NCBI GenBank assembly: GCA_041494805.1
Contig: JBGQBN010000002.1
Location: 62,001 to 126,000, forward strand
Source of the DNA: JBGQBN01 sp041494805
GTDB lineage: Bacteria; Acidobacteriota; Terriglobia; Terriglobales; Acidobacteriaceae
Length of the DNA: 64,000 nt
Direction: 5' to 3'
Shown here: in pieces, positions 8,985-17,531 of the stretch
Position numbering within the stretch: the first letter of the stretch is position 1
How the letters are laid out: every line of letters begins with the position of its first letter
Made by a program: the position numbers and the translations under genes
Notes under the pieces: model-generated
Told to the model about the DNA's origin: nothing
Seen by the model: the letters and a program-made list of their open reading frames with translations, nothing else
Database searches by the model: none

Positions 8985-9218
8985 ATGCCCATCTTTGAGT
9001 ACGTGTGCGAGGAATGCGATTACGGATTTGAGGCTCTCGTGTACGGCGACGAGAAGGCAGAATGTCCCAAATGCCACAGCCGGAAGTTGGCGCCTCAGCT
9101 TTCGGTGTTTGCGGTGGCGGCAAAGGGCTCTTCGACTCGCACCCGATCGGTCGGGGCTTGCGGCAGCTGCGGCGATCCGCGCGGCCCGGGTGCGTGTTCC
9201 TTGCCAGATACCGACTGA
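8985..9218 (+). CDS. FmdB-family zinc-ribbon protein
   Basis: A protein of 77 residues beginning MPIFEYVCEECDYGFEALV, the standard FmdB/CxxC_CxxC_SSSS opening. The zinc ligands are Cys pairs C-x2-C at the N-terminus and CPKCHS about 20 residues later. A second Cys cluster (ACGSCGD) lies in the C-terminal tail. Family members are putative regulators; function unproven. The ATG at 8985 starts exactly at the family N-terminus, although the frame is open much further upstream. Confidence 0.8.
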   Translation: MPIFEYVCEECDYGFEALVYGDEKAECPKCHSRKLAPQLSVFAVAAKGSSTRTRSVGACGSCGDPRGPGACSLPDTD

Positions 9219-9360
9219 GCCCACTTTTCTTCCCTCCCAAACCCATGCTCCGAAAGGACCTGGGGCGTAACTTCGGGCACCAGATGAGTGTAACTGCAGT
9301 AAGTTTCATTCCGCTGGTGATGTCCGTAGGATCACACAACCTGCATTCTCAAGGGGCGCT

Positions 9361-9690
9361 ATGGATCGTCGGCGGCATCCTCGAGTCACAGTACTTCTGC
9401 CCATCCGTCTCTGGGGTGTGGATGCGCATGCCCAGCCCTTCATGCAGACCGCCAGCGCGCGAAACATCAGCAGCCACGGGGCAGTGATACGTGGGCTAAG
9501 CCGCCAGATCCGGGCCGGGGAAATTCTAGAAGTGCAGTTTGGCGAGGAGAAAGCCCAGTTCCGCGTGGTCTGGGTGGGGAAATTGGGCACGCGCCGGGAG
9601 GGTGAAATCGGCATCGAAGTCCTGGGGTCGGAGTGCTTTATCTGGGACGTGAACTTGTGCCGGTGCAGCCAGTTTGTGGGGAAGGGATAA
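9361..9690 (+). CDS. PilZ-domain protein
   Basis: A protein of 109 residues that is essentially a single PilZ domain. It starts with MDRRRHPR, matching the RxxxR part of the cyclic-di-GMP site, and continues with ARNISSHGAVI, matching the (D/N)xSxxG part about 30 residues later, then the beta strands GEILEVQFGEEKAQFRVVWV. It is expected to bind cyclic-di-GMP and act as a small adaptor. No effector is fused. The start ATG opens directly on the motif. Confidence 0.85.
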   Translation: MDRRRHPRVTVLLPIRLWGVDAHAQPFMQTASARNISSHGAVIRGLSRQIRAGEILEVQFGEEKAQFRVVWVGKLGTRREGEIGIEVLGSECFIWDVNLCRCSQFVGKG

Positions 9691-9693
9691 GGG

Positions 9694-9729
9694 CAGTTCC
9701 GGGTTCCAAGTTCTCAGTTCTCAGTTTTG
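9694..9729. repeat. short tandem AGTTCTC motif tract
   Basis: The segment contains repeated AGTTCC/AGTTCTC units (GTTCCAAGTTCTCAGTTCTC). Similar tracts (CTGAGAACCGAGAACC and relatives) occur at about 34438-34460 and 55856-55886, all between genes. They look like a dispersed low-complexity family with no visible function. Confidence 0.4.
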
Positions 9730-9860
9730 CTCCAGCCTTCCGAGTTCAGCTTTCTCTTGAAAATCAGGTTTAAGGCATGGTTTGCGAACCGCCTGCAGTT
9801 CTACTATCCTGCCACTTTGCATAAGCAGGTAAGGTATCTTGGGGCGTCAGGAGAGGTTCC

Positions 9861-10811
9861 ATGTTGTCCTCCAAAGCTGAAGTGGGATCACCCTTGGGTT
9901 CGAACGAATTCACCGTCAAGCCGGAATCCTGGCCCGCATTGCCGTTGGAAGCCTGGAAGGATACTTATGCGACCCTCCATATGTGGACGCAGATCGTCGG
10001 CAAAGTGCGTCTTGCGCTGTGCCCTCTGATCAACCACTGGTGGGAAGTGCCGCTCTACGTCAGCGCACGTGGACTCACGACTTCTCCCATTCCTTGTGCG
10101 CGCGGCATTCTGGAAATTGAGTTCGACTTTGTGCGCCACAACTTGCTGATCCAGACCAGCGAAGGCGCGAGCAAGAGCATTCCGCTGGCGCCGCGTTCGG
10201 TTGCTGCTTTCTATCAGGAGTTCATGGCGGCATTGCAGTCTCTGGGCATCGACGTAAAGATCTGGAAGATGCCAGTCGAAGTTCCCAATCCGATCGCGTT
10301 TGATAAGGACGCGGAACATGCGTCCTACGATCGGGAGTATGTGAACCGGTTTTGGCGGATTCTTGTGCTGGCGGACACGATCTTCAAGGAATTCCGTGCA
10401 GGTTTCATCGGCAAGAGCAGCCCGGTCCACTTTTTTTGGGGAAGTTTCGATATGGCGGTAACACGGTTTTCAGGGCGCCGGGCGCCGGAACGTGAAGGAG
10501 CAGACGTCATTACCCGTGAGGCTTATTCGCACGAAGTGATCAGCGCGGGATTTTGGCCAGGCGGCGGCGACATTAAGGAGGCGGCGTTCTACGCTTACGC
10601 CGCGCCCGAGCCTGCGGGCTTCGCCCAGGCCGCAGTCCGGCCGGCGAGTGCCTTCTATCATCCGCAGATGCATGAATTTTTGCTGATGTACGACGACGTG
10701 CGCCAAGCTTCTTCGCCAAAAGCAACTCTGCTCGAATTCCTGCAAAGCACTTACGAGGCGGGCGCGAACCTGGCAAAGTGGGAGCGCGCGGAGCTGGAAA
10801 GAAGCGCGTAG
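9861..10811 (+). CDS. DUF5996-family protein
   Basis: A protein of 316 residues. The stretch WPALPLEAWKDTYATLHMW followed by IVGKVRLALCPLINHWWEV and VSARGLTTSPIP is characteristic of the DUF5996 family, whose biochemical role is unknown. It is soluble with no signal peptide. Other visible landmarks are FFWGSFDMAVTRFSGRRAP and SAGFWPGGG near the middle and YHPQMHEFLLMYDDVR near the end. An AGGAGAGG ribosome site precedes the ATG. It stands alone on the plus strand between the PilZ gene and TonB receptor 1. Confidence 0.8.
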   Translation: MLSSKAEVGSPLGSNEFTVKPESWPALPLEAWKDTYATLHMWTQIVGKVRLALCPLINHWWEVPLYVSARGLTTSPIPCARGILEIEFDFVRHNLLIQTSEGASKSIPLAPRSVAAFYQEFMAALQSLGIDVKIWKMPVEVPNPIAFDKDAEHASYDREYVNRFWRILVLADTIFKEFRAGFIGKSSPVHFFWGSFDMAVTRFSGRRAPEREGADVITREAYSHEVISAGFWPGGGDIKEAAFYAYAAPEPAGFAQAAVRPASAFYHPQMHEFLLMYDDVRQASSPKATLLEFLQSTYEAGANLAKWERAELERSA

Positions 10812-11203
10812 AATCGTTCCACTATTCTCACCACTTTCATCTTCTCCAATTCTGTTCGTGCGCGATCTAACGGAGCTAAACACTCTAGTCAGCGACACAT
10901 TTTGTTCCAGCTTGTTTTTGTCGTTGCAACTCACCTGGAGCGCCTCTGCAAATCCATAGAAACTGCTTCATCGCTATAGTTTTGTGAAGTTTCTTGACTG
11001 CGGTCAAGCGCCGCACCTTCGGCCCTGCAGTTTTGTTTAGTGGCAAAGTGTCGATCCCTCCATGGTTCCACCAATGCATGCACAGTCCTGGCCCGTGTTG
11101 TGTTGCCGTGATTCATGTTGGACTCGCGAATGCAATGAGTAGGTGCATCACCAGAAGACTTACTCACCATGTTTGTTGCGAGAGACTCCAGGAGGATTAA
11201 CAA
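10812..11203. other. long leader/intergenic region before TonB receptor 1
   Basis: This stretch of 392 bases has no convincing gene. It contains a perfect dyad CTTGACTGCGGTCAAG at 10993-11008, which could be an operator, and a strong Shine-Dalgarno (AGGAGG) just before the receptor ATG. Its length suggests an untranslated leader or a regulated promoter, but I cannot place a confident -35/-10 pair. Confidence 0.4.
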
Positions 11204-14200
11204 ATGAGGGTTAGTTCAGTTCGAACAAATAGACTTGTTCTAGGCGTTTTGTTGTTGGCGGTGGGCCTGTGCTTTGGGCAAGCCACGCGAGGCACGGTCG
11301 CCGGAACCGTAACGGACAAAACGGGCGCAGTAGTGACCGGTGCGACCGTGGTCATTGAGAACACTGCTGGCGGCGACAAGCGTACGGTAACGACGGGAGC
11401 GAACGGAGAGTATCGCGCCGAAGCGCTAAACCCGGGAACTTACCTGATCACGGTTACGGCCGCCAGCTTTGCCGTTGCGAAGCTGGAGAATGTAGTGGTC
11501 AACGCATCGGTCACAACTCCCGTAAACATAACCCTGCAGACGGGCACGGCCTCGGAGACCATCACGGTCGAGGCGGGCGCCGCCCAAGTGCAGACGGAAA
11601 GCGGAGAACTTTCGGGGGTGATCGCGCAGAAATCGATCAAGGATCTGCCAATCTTGTCCGGAAACCCGTACTTCCTAGCGACGACCCTTCCAGGCGTGGC
11701 GACGGACTCCAGCCGCGATAGCTTCACGAATGGCTCAGGGTTTTCCGTGGATGGGCTCCGCCCGCGCGGTAACAACTTCCTGATCGATGGCTTCGACAAC
11801 AACGATAATGGCATTGCTGGACAGGCACTGCAGCCCACCAACCAGGAAGCAGTGCAGGAAGTGACGGTGCTCACCAATTCCTATACCGCCGAATACGGCC
11901 GTGGGGGCGCGTCGGTTTCAAACCTGACGTTTAAGTCCGGCACGAATGTATTTCATGGAGCGACCTGGTATCAGTATTCGGGCTCGGCGCTTTTCGCCGT
12001 GAAGGCGGAGGAAGCCGCCAGCGGACTCACGAAACCGCCCCATGTGGTAAACAATCTTTTCGGCTTCCGCGTGGGTGGACCGGTCATCAAGGACCGGCTC
12101 TTCCTTTTCGGAACTTCACAGTGGACGCGAGCTTTCGGCGCGCCGAGTCCCGCGCCGACGCAGTTGCTCCTGCCCACAGCGGCGGGCGTGAGCGCGTTGC
12201 AGTCCATCGGACCCAACACGAATGCACAGTTACTGATCGATTCCCTGGGCGGCCTGCGCGGCAGCACCTCGGATCCGACTGCGGTTGGCACCGTGAACAT
12301 CGGTAACCGGCCGGGCTGCGGTTCTCCATGCAACGTTGAAGTTGGTCCATTTACCAGAACCGACAATACAGGGGCAAAGGCTCGGGAGTGGACCGTGCGG
12401 GCGGACTACCTGCCCACACCGGCAGACAACCTCTTTGTCCGTTACACCGACACTTTCAGTTCCTTTGCGCCGGACCTGTTTGCAAACCCAGCCGCTCTGC
12501 CGACGGCAGACACAGAGCAGAGCGGCCCAGCCCGAAATTTGGGTGTGATGTGGGCACATACCTTCAGCCCCAGGGTACTGAACGAGCTGCGTTTCTCGGG
12601 TCAGCTTCTGGACTTCGGCTTTAATCCCACAGCAGCCTCGCTGGCCAACCCGCTGGCTCACGTGCCCGGCCTAGCGCTGGCATCCTCTTTCCAGAACACG
12701 GTGTGGGGAGGTTTCAGCCAGGGACTATTCCCGCAGTTCCGCTCGCACAAGACGCTGCAGTTTCAGGATGCGGTTTCCATCGTGAAGGGCTCGCACACAT
12801 TCAAGCTGGGAGCCGATATCGCGGTACTGTTGGTGCGGGACGGGATTCCGTTCAATTCCGACGGCTTGATCGTTTATTCCGGAGGTGGAGATTGCTCGGC
12901 CATTGGCTTGGCCACCTGTACCGATCTGGCCAACTACATCGACGGTTTTTCAGGACCCGCGGGGACGATTGCGAAGCAGTTCGGCAACCCGACTACCAAC
13001 GTTCCCACGGATCAGCAAGCGTATTACTTCCAGGGCAGCTGGAAAGCGCGGGCGAACCTGACATTGGATTACGGGGTGCGGTATGAATATCAGCCGCCCG
13101 ATGCCAGCAACAGCTTGGCCTATCCTGCTGTTAATCGTGCCACGGTGCTGACTGATCCTTTCCAGCAGAAGGTCGAGGTGCAGCCCGACCGGAACAACTG
13201 GGGTCCGCGCTTCGGTTTCTCCTACTCGCCGAGGTTCTGGAGTGGCGTGTTGGGTGAAAACAAGACCGTCATTCGCGGGGGTGCCGGGATGTTCTACGAC
13301 GCCTTTTTCACCAACATCAGCAATAACACGGCAGGCGGCGCACCTAACACTCTTGGCGGCAACATTTTTGGGGGGTCTGATCCTAGTGGGCGGGGCACAG
13401 CCAATGCCATAGGCACAGTGGCAGGCATCACTCCGACCGTCGATCCGACGAACCGGGTGGACTCCGTGGTATCGAACCTGCGCAATCCGCTGACTTACCA
13501 GTGGAACCTGAACGTGCAGCGCGAGCTGCCCGGCAAGCTGATCGCGGAAGTCGCCTACGTCGGTACCCGGGCAGAACGTTTGTGGGTGAACGAGCAACTG
13601 AATCCGGTGGATCCGGCCACCGGCAATCGCCTGAACCCGAATCGCGGAGCTATCGTGGTTCGTGGAAATGGCGGAGATTCCATCTACCACGGGTTTCAAA
13701 CGCAAGTAAGCCGCAGCGTGGGCCGTCTGGTGCTGCGCGGCGCCTACACCTGGTCGCGAGCGATCGACAACATGTCAGAGGTCTTTGCCACGTCGGGCGG
13801 AGCTTCGCGGTGGCAGGTTGTGAACGATCCTCGCAGCGACCGTGGGCCATCCGCCTTCCACCATACCCACCGGGCTGTCTTCACCTGGGTGTATGACGTC
13901 CCTGCTCCCAAGAACATGGGAGTGCTGAGCGCGATTGTGGGCGGGTGGAGCACCAGTGGGAATGTCTCCTTCCAGTCCGGCGCTCCGGAAACCGTTTTCT
14001 TCGGAGGGTACGACCAGAATGGGGACGGTGAAGGATTTAACGACCGTCCGTCACTGGGCAATCCTCGGGCTCCTCTCAACTTCAGCAACGGTTGCCTCAA
14101 TGACCCGGCCTGCATCACGGGATTTGGGTTCAATGATGGCACTTCGCTAACCGACGTGTTCACGGGCGCGCCGGGAACCCTCAATGACTTCCGCTACATC

Positions 14201-14488
14201 GCATTCGCTCAAGGTCTGGTTCGAGCTGGCAACGTCCCGCGGAACAGCATCTACTTCCCGGGGCGCCAGGACTGGAATCTGAGTGTGCTCCGGCGCTTTC
14301 CCGTACCGTGGCACGAGAGCAATTTCGAGTTGCGGGCGGACTTCTTCAACGCTTTCAACCATCCCAACGAAGGAGTCAACAACCTGATCGGATTTGGCAA
14401 CCTGCTCAACCCGGCGGTGTTCGGAAACTTCGCCACCACGAAAGCCGGAGGCCGGCAGATTCAGTTTTGGCTGAAGTACAGCTTCTAG
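11204..14488 (+). CDS. TonB-dependent receptor, Oar/carboxypeptidase-regulatory type (receptor 1)
   Basis: An outer-membrane protein of 1,094 residues. The signal peptide ends near CFGQA (about residue 26), followed by a carboxypeptidase-regulatory-like Ig fold (VAGTVTDKTGAVVTGATVV) to about residue 115. The plug contains DLPILSGNPYFLATTLPGV and FLIDGFDNNDNG, and a large beta-barrel follows, ending in LKYSF with the expected terminal Phe. These receptors are a hallmark of Acidobacteriota and import large or complexed substrates using TonB energy. An AGGAGG ribosome site precedes the ATG, and a strong terminator follows the stop. The substrate is unknown and no hydrolase or regulator is adjacent in the same orientation. 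Confidence 0.9.
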   Translation: MRVSSVRTNRLVLGVLLLAVGLCFGQATRGTVAGTVTDKTGAVVTGATVVIENTAGGDKRTVTTGANGEYRAEALNPGTYLITVTAASFAVAKLENVVVNASVTTPVNITLQTGTASETITVEAGAAQVQTESGELSGVIAQKSIKDLPILSGNPYFLATTLPGVATDSSRDSFTNGSGFSVDGLRPRGNNFLIDGFDNNDNGIAGQALQPTNQEAVQEVTVLTNSYTAEYGRGGASVSNLTFKSGTNVFHGATWYQYSGSALFAVKAEEAASGLTKPPHVVNNLFGFRVGGPVIKDRLFLFGTSQWTRAFGAPSPAPTQLLLPTAAGVSALQSIGPNTNAQLLIDSLGGLRGSTSDPTAVGTVNIGNRPGCGSPCNVEVGPFTRTDNTGAKAREWTVRADYLPTPADNLFVRYTDTFSSFAPDLFANPAALPTADTEQSGPARNLGVMWAHTFSPRVLNELRFSGQLLDFGFNPTAASLANPLAHVPGLALASSFQNTVWGGFSQGLFPQFRSHKTLQFQDAVSIVKGSHTFKLGADIAVLLVRDGIPFNSDGLIVYSGGGDCSAIGLATCTDLANYIDGFSGPAGTIAKQFGNPTTNVPTDQQAYYFQGSWKARANLTLDYGVRYEYQPPDASNSLAYPAVNRATVLTDPFQQKVEVQPDRNNWGPRFGFSYSPRFWSGVLGENKTVIRGGAGMFYDAFFTNISNNTAGGAPNTLGGNIFGGSDPSGRGTANAIGTVAGITPTVDPTNRVDSVVSNLRNPLTYQWNLNVQRELPGKLIAEVAYVGTRAERLWVNEQLNPVDPATGNRLNPNRGAIVVRGNGGDSIYHGFQTQVSRSVGRLVLRGAYTWSRAIDNMSEVFATSGGASRWQVVNDPRSDRGPSAFHHTHRAVFTWVYDVPAPKNMGVLSAIVGGWSTSGNVSFQSGAPETVFFGGYDQNGDGEGFNDRPSLGNPRAPLNFSNGCLNDPACITGFGFNDGTSLTDVFTGAPGTLNDFRYIAFAQGLVRAGNVPRNSIYFPGRQDWNLSVLRRFPVPWHESNFELRADFFNAFNHPNEGVNNLIGFGNLLNPAVFGNFATTKAGGRQIQFWLKYSF

Positions 14489-14515
14489 AGCAGGTGAGCA
14501 TGCGTCTTAAAGGGC

Positions 14516-14545
14516 AGGGGAGCTCCCAGTGAGCTCCCCTTTTTT
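14516..14545 (+). terminator. rho-independent terminator of TonB receptor 1
   Basis: A perfect ten-base stem AGGGGAGCTC/GAGCTCCCCT with loop CCAGT is followed by a run of T residues. It lies 28 bases past the receptor stop codon. Confidence 0.9.
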
Positions 14546-14581
14546 CTGCAATCTCACTTCGTTACTACTCCGAAGAACATC

Positions 14582-15124
14582 TCAGCGCTGGTCGGACGAA
14601 TTGACTGATTTCGAAGGCTGGCCGCCCTTCTTGCGGGCGCGCAGGAGTTTTTTCTGCAGCCCGGGAGAGATCAGTGGAGAGATGCGGTCGATGGCCTCGG
14701 GGTTTTCGGAGACAAACGCTTCCAGGAGATGAGCAAGGCCTCCAGGTGCTGTCCCATCGAGAATTCGTTCCCAGCGTTTGACCGTGCGTAACAATTCTTT
14801 CCGCAGCAAGACCAGTTCTGAAATACGCAACCGCAGATCTTCCGCCTTACGCAAGGCCAGTTCCCGAACTTGCGTGCAGGGCGGCCGATTGTGATCCCGA
14901 GCGTGGAAGATGGCGGCGAGTTCCTGAATCGTGAAACTCAGAGCGAGTGCTCCCCTTATGACGCGCAATCTCTGAATTGCACTATGGGTGTAAAGGCGAT
15001 ATCCACCATTGGAGCGCTGCGGGGCAGGTAGCAAACCCTTGCGCTCGTAGTAGCGTAGCGTATCCCGGCTCACGCCCACGAGGCGCGCCAGTTCGCCGGA
15101 GCGAATACTGTTCTGAGCGGGCAT
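14582..15124 (-). CDS. MerR-family transcriptional regulator
   Basis: A protein of 180 residues. The N-terminal winged-helix is classic: GELARLVGVSRDTLRYYERKGLLP, then GGYRLYTHSAIQRLRVI, followed by a dimerisation helix (ELALRKAEDLRLRISELVLL). Only one cysteine is present, in RPPCTQVRELA at the usual effector-proximal position, so the C-terminal metal site of HgR or CueR is not obvious and the inducer is uncertain. It is transcribed divergently from a secreted protein with a Cys/His/Met-rich N-terminus. Both promoters show the long -35/-10 spacer and the GGAACAT-type dyad expected for MerR control, suggesting autoregulation and activation of the neighbour. The C-terminal tail is Lys/Arg rich. 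Confidence 0.9.
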   Translation of the reverse strand: MPAQNSIRSGELARLVGVSRDTLRYYERKGLLPAPQRSNGGYRLYTHSAIQRLRVIRGALALSFTIQELAAIFHARDHNRPPCTQVRELALRKAEDLRLRISELVLLRKELLRTVKRWERILDGTAPGGLAHLLEAFVSENPEAIDRISPLISPGLQKKLLRARKKGGQPSKSVNSSDQR

Positions 15125-15132
15125 TCATAGCT

Positions 15133-15163
15133 ATTGTCACCCTAGAACATGTTCCACGGTCAA
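15133..15163 (-). promoter_or_regulatory. MerR-type promoter and operator of the merR-like gene
   Basis: On the minus strand, -35 TTGACC (15163-15158) and -10 GACAAT (15138-15133) are separated by 19 bases, the abnormal spacer typical of MerR-activated promoters. The spacer holds the dyad TGGAACATGTTCTA. It sits directly before the regulator's start, which implies autoregulation. Confidence 0.7.
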
Positions 15164-15183
15164 TGGCTGTCACACTTTTGTGC

Positions 15184-15215
15184 TTGACCTGGGAACATCT
15201 TCCATATCGTAACCT
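15184..15215 (+). promoter_or_regulatory. MerR-type promoter of the divergent metal-binding protein gene
   Basis: On the plus strand, -35 TTGACC (15184-15189) is followed 20 bases later by TAACCT (19 bases later by GTAACC). The spacer contains TGGGAACATCTTCCA, the same GGAACAT half-site dyad as in the opposite promoter 35 bases away. The weak -10 and long spacer suggest strict dependence on the regulator. Confidence 0.6.
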
Positions 15216-15291
15216 GGGGCAGAGTCGCGACCCGAGTGAGCTGGAGCGTGCAAACACTCTTCGCGGATAATTCAGAATCGAGGGAACTGCC

Positions 15292-15843
15292 ATGAAGCTC
15301 TTCGCCATAGCAATCGCCGGCCTCTTGATGTTCCTGGCCAGCGCACAGCAAGACCAAGACATGACCGATTGCCCTATGCATGATCAACACACGACAAGTC
15401 ACGATGCCCAGCCCGGTCAACAGAAATCTGAGCACCACATTGATGCCGTGAACCGCCGCGGTGACGAAGCCATGGACTTTGACCACGCGAAAACTACGCA
15501 CCACTTCCTATTGCAACCTGAGGGAGGAACCATTCGGGTGGAGGCAAATGATGTAGCCGACGATGCCAGCCGTTCATCGATCCGGACGCATCTCGTTCAC
15601 ATCGCGAAGGCATTCTCAGAGGGTGACTTCAACATTCCAATGTTCGTGCATGATCAGATCCCGCCCGGAGTGCTCGTGATGAAAAGCAAGAAGGACCAAA
15701 TCAAGTACGAATATCGTGAACTTCCAGCGGGCGCAGAAGTGGTGATCACGTCCTCGGACCGCCAGGCGGTTCGAGCAATCCACCAGTTCCTTCAATTTCA
15801 GATACGGGATCACCGAACCACTGACAAGGCGTCAGTGCGGTGA
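15292..15843 (+). CDS. secreted protein with Met/Cys/His metal-binding N-terminus
   Basis: A protein of 183 residues. A signal peptide (MKLFAIAIAGLLMFLASA) is followed by DMTDCPMHDQHTTSHD, a Met/Cys/His-rich segment resembling copper or other soft-metal binding motifs. The body starts AMDFDHAKTTHHFLLQPEGG, continues with FSEGDFNIPMFVHDQIPPG and ends in IHQFLQFQIRDH. I have a recollection of related uncharacterised proteins in metal-resistance contexts but cannot name a family. Divergent transcription from a MerR regulator with a matching operator supports a periplasmic metal-stress role. GAGGGAAC precedes the ATG as ribosome site. Which metal is involved cannot be read from the sequence. Confidence 0.7.
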   Translation: MKLFAIAIAGLLMFLASAQQDQDMTDCPMHDQHTTSHDAQPGQQKSEHHIDAVNRRGDEAMDFDHAKTTHHFLLQPEGGTIRVEANDVADDASRSSIRTHLVHIAKAFSEGDFNIPMFVHDQIPPGVLVMKSKKDQIKYEYRELPAGAEVVITSSDRQAVRAIHQFLQFQIRDHRTTDKASVR

Positions 15844-15865
15844 CTACCACCGAAGGCACAAAACA

Positions 15866-15942
15866 TGGGGTGGGAGACGGGAATTGAACCCGCAACGTCC
15901 GGAGCCACAGTCCGGTGCTCTACCAGTTGAGCTACTCCCACC
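15866..15942 (-). tRNA. tRNA-His (GUG)
   Basis: The reverse complement folds as a cloverleaf. Acceptor GTGGGAG pairs with CTCCCAC, preceded by the extra G(-1) at 15942 and facing discriminator C, both specific to tRNA-His. The anticodon stem CCGGA/TCCGG closes loop CTGTGGC, giving anticodon GTG. The CCA end is encoded at 15868-15866. Confidence 0.95.
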
Positions 15943-16020
15943 GTACCCGTTCGATTATAGCAATCCGCGTGGAAGGCTGTCAGAAGTGACAGGACAGAAG
16001 AAGCAAGGCTTCCGCGACAC

Positions 16021-16045
16021 GAGACGTTGCAAGCAACGTCTCTAC
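16021..16045. repeat. dispersed palindromic repeat, copy B
   Basis: A perfect palindrome GAGACGTTGC/GCAACGTCTC followed by TAC, identical to copy C at 27763 and nearly identical to copy A at 7917. It lies between tRNA-His and the UDP-glucose-dehydrogenase-like gene. Confidence 0.75.
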
Positions 16046-16083
16046 AGGAAGAGGGTTTCGTCCGAGGTCTGAGGTCCGCCGTT

Positions 16084-17352
16084 CTAGCCGCGGCCCACGC
16101 CCATGTAATCAAATCCCATGGCGCGCAGGCGAACGGAGTCGAGCAGGTTCTTAGTATCTACGATGACCGGACGTTTCACTAGGTGCTTGATACGGTCGAA
16201 GTCGAGTGCGCGAAATTCCGGCCAGCCGGTGCCGACTACCAGGGCGTCCACACCCTCAGCGACGGCGTAGGGCGATTCGCAATAACGCACCGTGCCGTTT
16301 AGTTCTATGCGCGCTTCGGGAATAGCGACGGGATCGTAGGCCCGGACGCGGGCGCCCCTGGCGATCAGACTCTGTGCCAGGCGGACGGAGGAGGAGCCGG
16401 CTACGGAATTGGTGTTGGGCTTGAAGGCGAGGCCCAGGATACCCACATCTTTGTTTTGGACCGACTCCACCATGACCGAGATTTTCTCCACCAGGCGGTC
16501 GGCCAGGCTGCGATTGACTTCGCGAGCCGCGCTCAGCACCCGCAGCGAGACCCCCTTCTCCTGGGCCAGTTCAGCCAGCGAGTCCATATCCGACTCGGCG
16601 AACAGCCCTCCCATTCCGGCACCGGGCTGCAGGCAACGGGGAGCGATTTTCTTATCCAACCCCAGGGCAAGCGAAAGACTGACCGCGTCCGCGTTCACTC
16701 GCTCGCATAAGGTGGACAGCTCGTTGATGAAAGAAATCTTGGTGGCGACGAACGCCGTGGCCGATTCGCGCACCAGCTCAGCAGTTTCGTGGTTGGTCAC
16801 GATGACCGGAACGCCGCGCATCACCAGGGGATGGAAGATCTGTTTGAGGGCCAGCACTGCGTCGTTGGAGGATGTCCCCAGAATAATGCGGTCGGGCCAA
16901 TTGAAATCTTCCACCGCGCAGCCGGGAGTGAAAAAGACGGGCTGCGAAACCAGTGTCGCCCGCAGACCGGCCTCACGCACGCGCTGCTCTATCGCCGTAG
17001 CAGTGCCGACCGGAACCGGCGTGACGATTGAAAGGATTGGAGGCTTGGGAGCCAGGCGTGCGATGCGGATGGCCAGATCCGCGAGATGCTGGGACGTATC
17101 TTCCCCTAGAAAAATTACCTGCGCTTTCCGGGCAAAGGATTCCATGTCGGTCGAGTACACCAACCGCCCGGAGCGCACGTTGCGCTTGATGACCTCGTTT
17201 AAGTTCTTTTCGAAGAACGGGACATTGCCCTGAGCCATCTCGACCATGCGTGAGCTGTCCGGGTGGCAACAGGTCACTGGGGTTCCGAAATCCGCGAGGC
17301 AGGCTGAAATCACCGTACCCAGGTACCCTGACCCGTAAACCCCAATCTGCAT
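16084..17352 (-). CDS. UDP-glucose/nucleotide-sugar dehydrogenase family protein lacking catalytic residues
   Basis: A protein of 422 residues with the full three-part UDP-glucose 6-dehydrogenase architecture: Rossmann GSGYLG at residues 7-12, central helix ATAFVATKISFINE at about 198-211, and C-terminal Rossmann with GLAFKPNTNSVAGSSS. The family converts UDP-hexose to UDP-uronic acid in two NAD-linked oxidations through a Cys thiohemiacetal. Here the active-site loop reads PGAGMGGLFAESD (243-255), so the catalytic Cys is Phe251 and the usual Lys is Ser254. Lys204 and Asn208 of the S. pyogenes enzyme correspond to Arg195 and Thr199, and the PEFLREG motif is replaced by QPVFFTPG. Only the Asp (D255) remains. 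It is likely a repurposed or inactive paralogue. The ATG at 17352 starts precisely at the Rossmann strand; the longer open frame upstream is not coding-like. Confidence 0.8.
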   Translation of the reverse strand: MQIGVYGSGYLGTVISACLADFGTPVTCCHPDSSRMVEMAQGNVPFFEKNLNEVIKRNVRSGRLVYSTDMESFARKAQVIFLGEDTSQHLADLAIRIARLAPKPPILSIVTPVPVGTATAIEQRVREAGLRATLVSQPVFFTPGCAVEDFNWPDRIILGTSSNDAVLALKQIFHPLVMRGVPVIVTNHETAELVRESATAFVATKISFINELSTLCERVNADAVSLSLALGLDKKIAPRCLQPGAGMGGLFAESDMDSLAELAQEKGVSLRVLSAAREVNRSLADRLVEKISVMVESVQNKDVGILGLAFKPNTNSVAGSSSVRLAQSLIARGARVRAYDPVAIPEARIELNGTVRYCESPYAVAEGVDALVVGTGWPEFRALDFDRIKHLVKRPVIVDTKNLLDSVRLRAMGFDYMGVGRG

Positions 17353-17531
17353 AAGCTCCTCGAGTGGCTGGCACCCCGCAAACCCGCTGGGGAAGCGGGA
17401 TTTGCCTGATCCCCCAACTTCATTATGTACGCCCGTGCCCGGCCCTTGGCAATACACGAGAAGGACATGTACTTCCGGAAAGGGGATACCGGCGATGGCG
17501 GGAATCGGGTAACCAACTCGGGGAAAGCAGG

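Noticed and set aside
12950..13705. 251-residue minus-strand frame inside TonB receptor 1
   Set aside because: Lies wholly within the receptor coding region and shows no domain.
16084..17352. Functional UDP-glucose 6-dehydrogenase (ugd)
   Set aside because: The catalytic Cys, Lys and Asn are all substituted, so I give the fold but not the gene name or activity.
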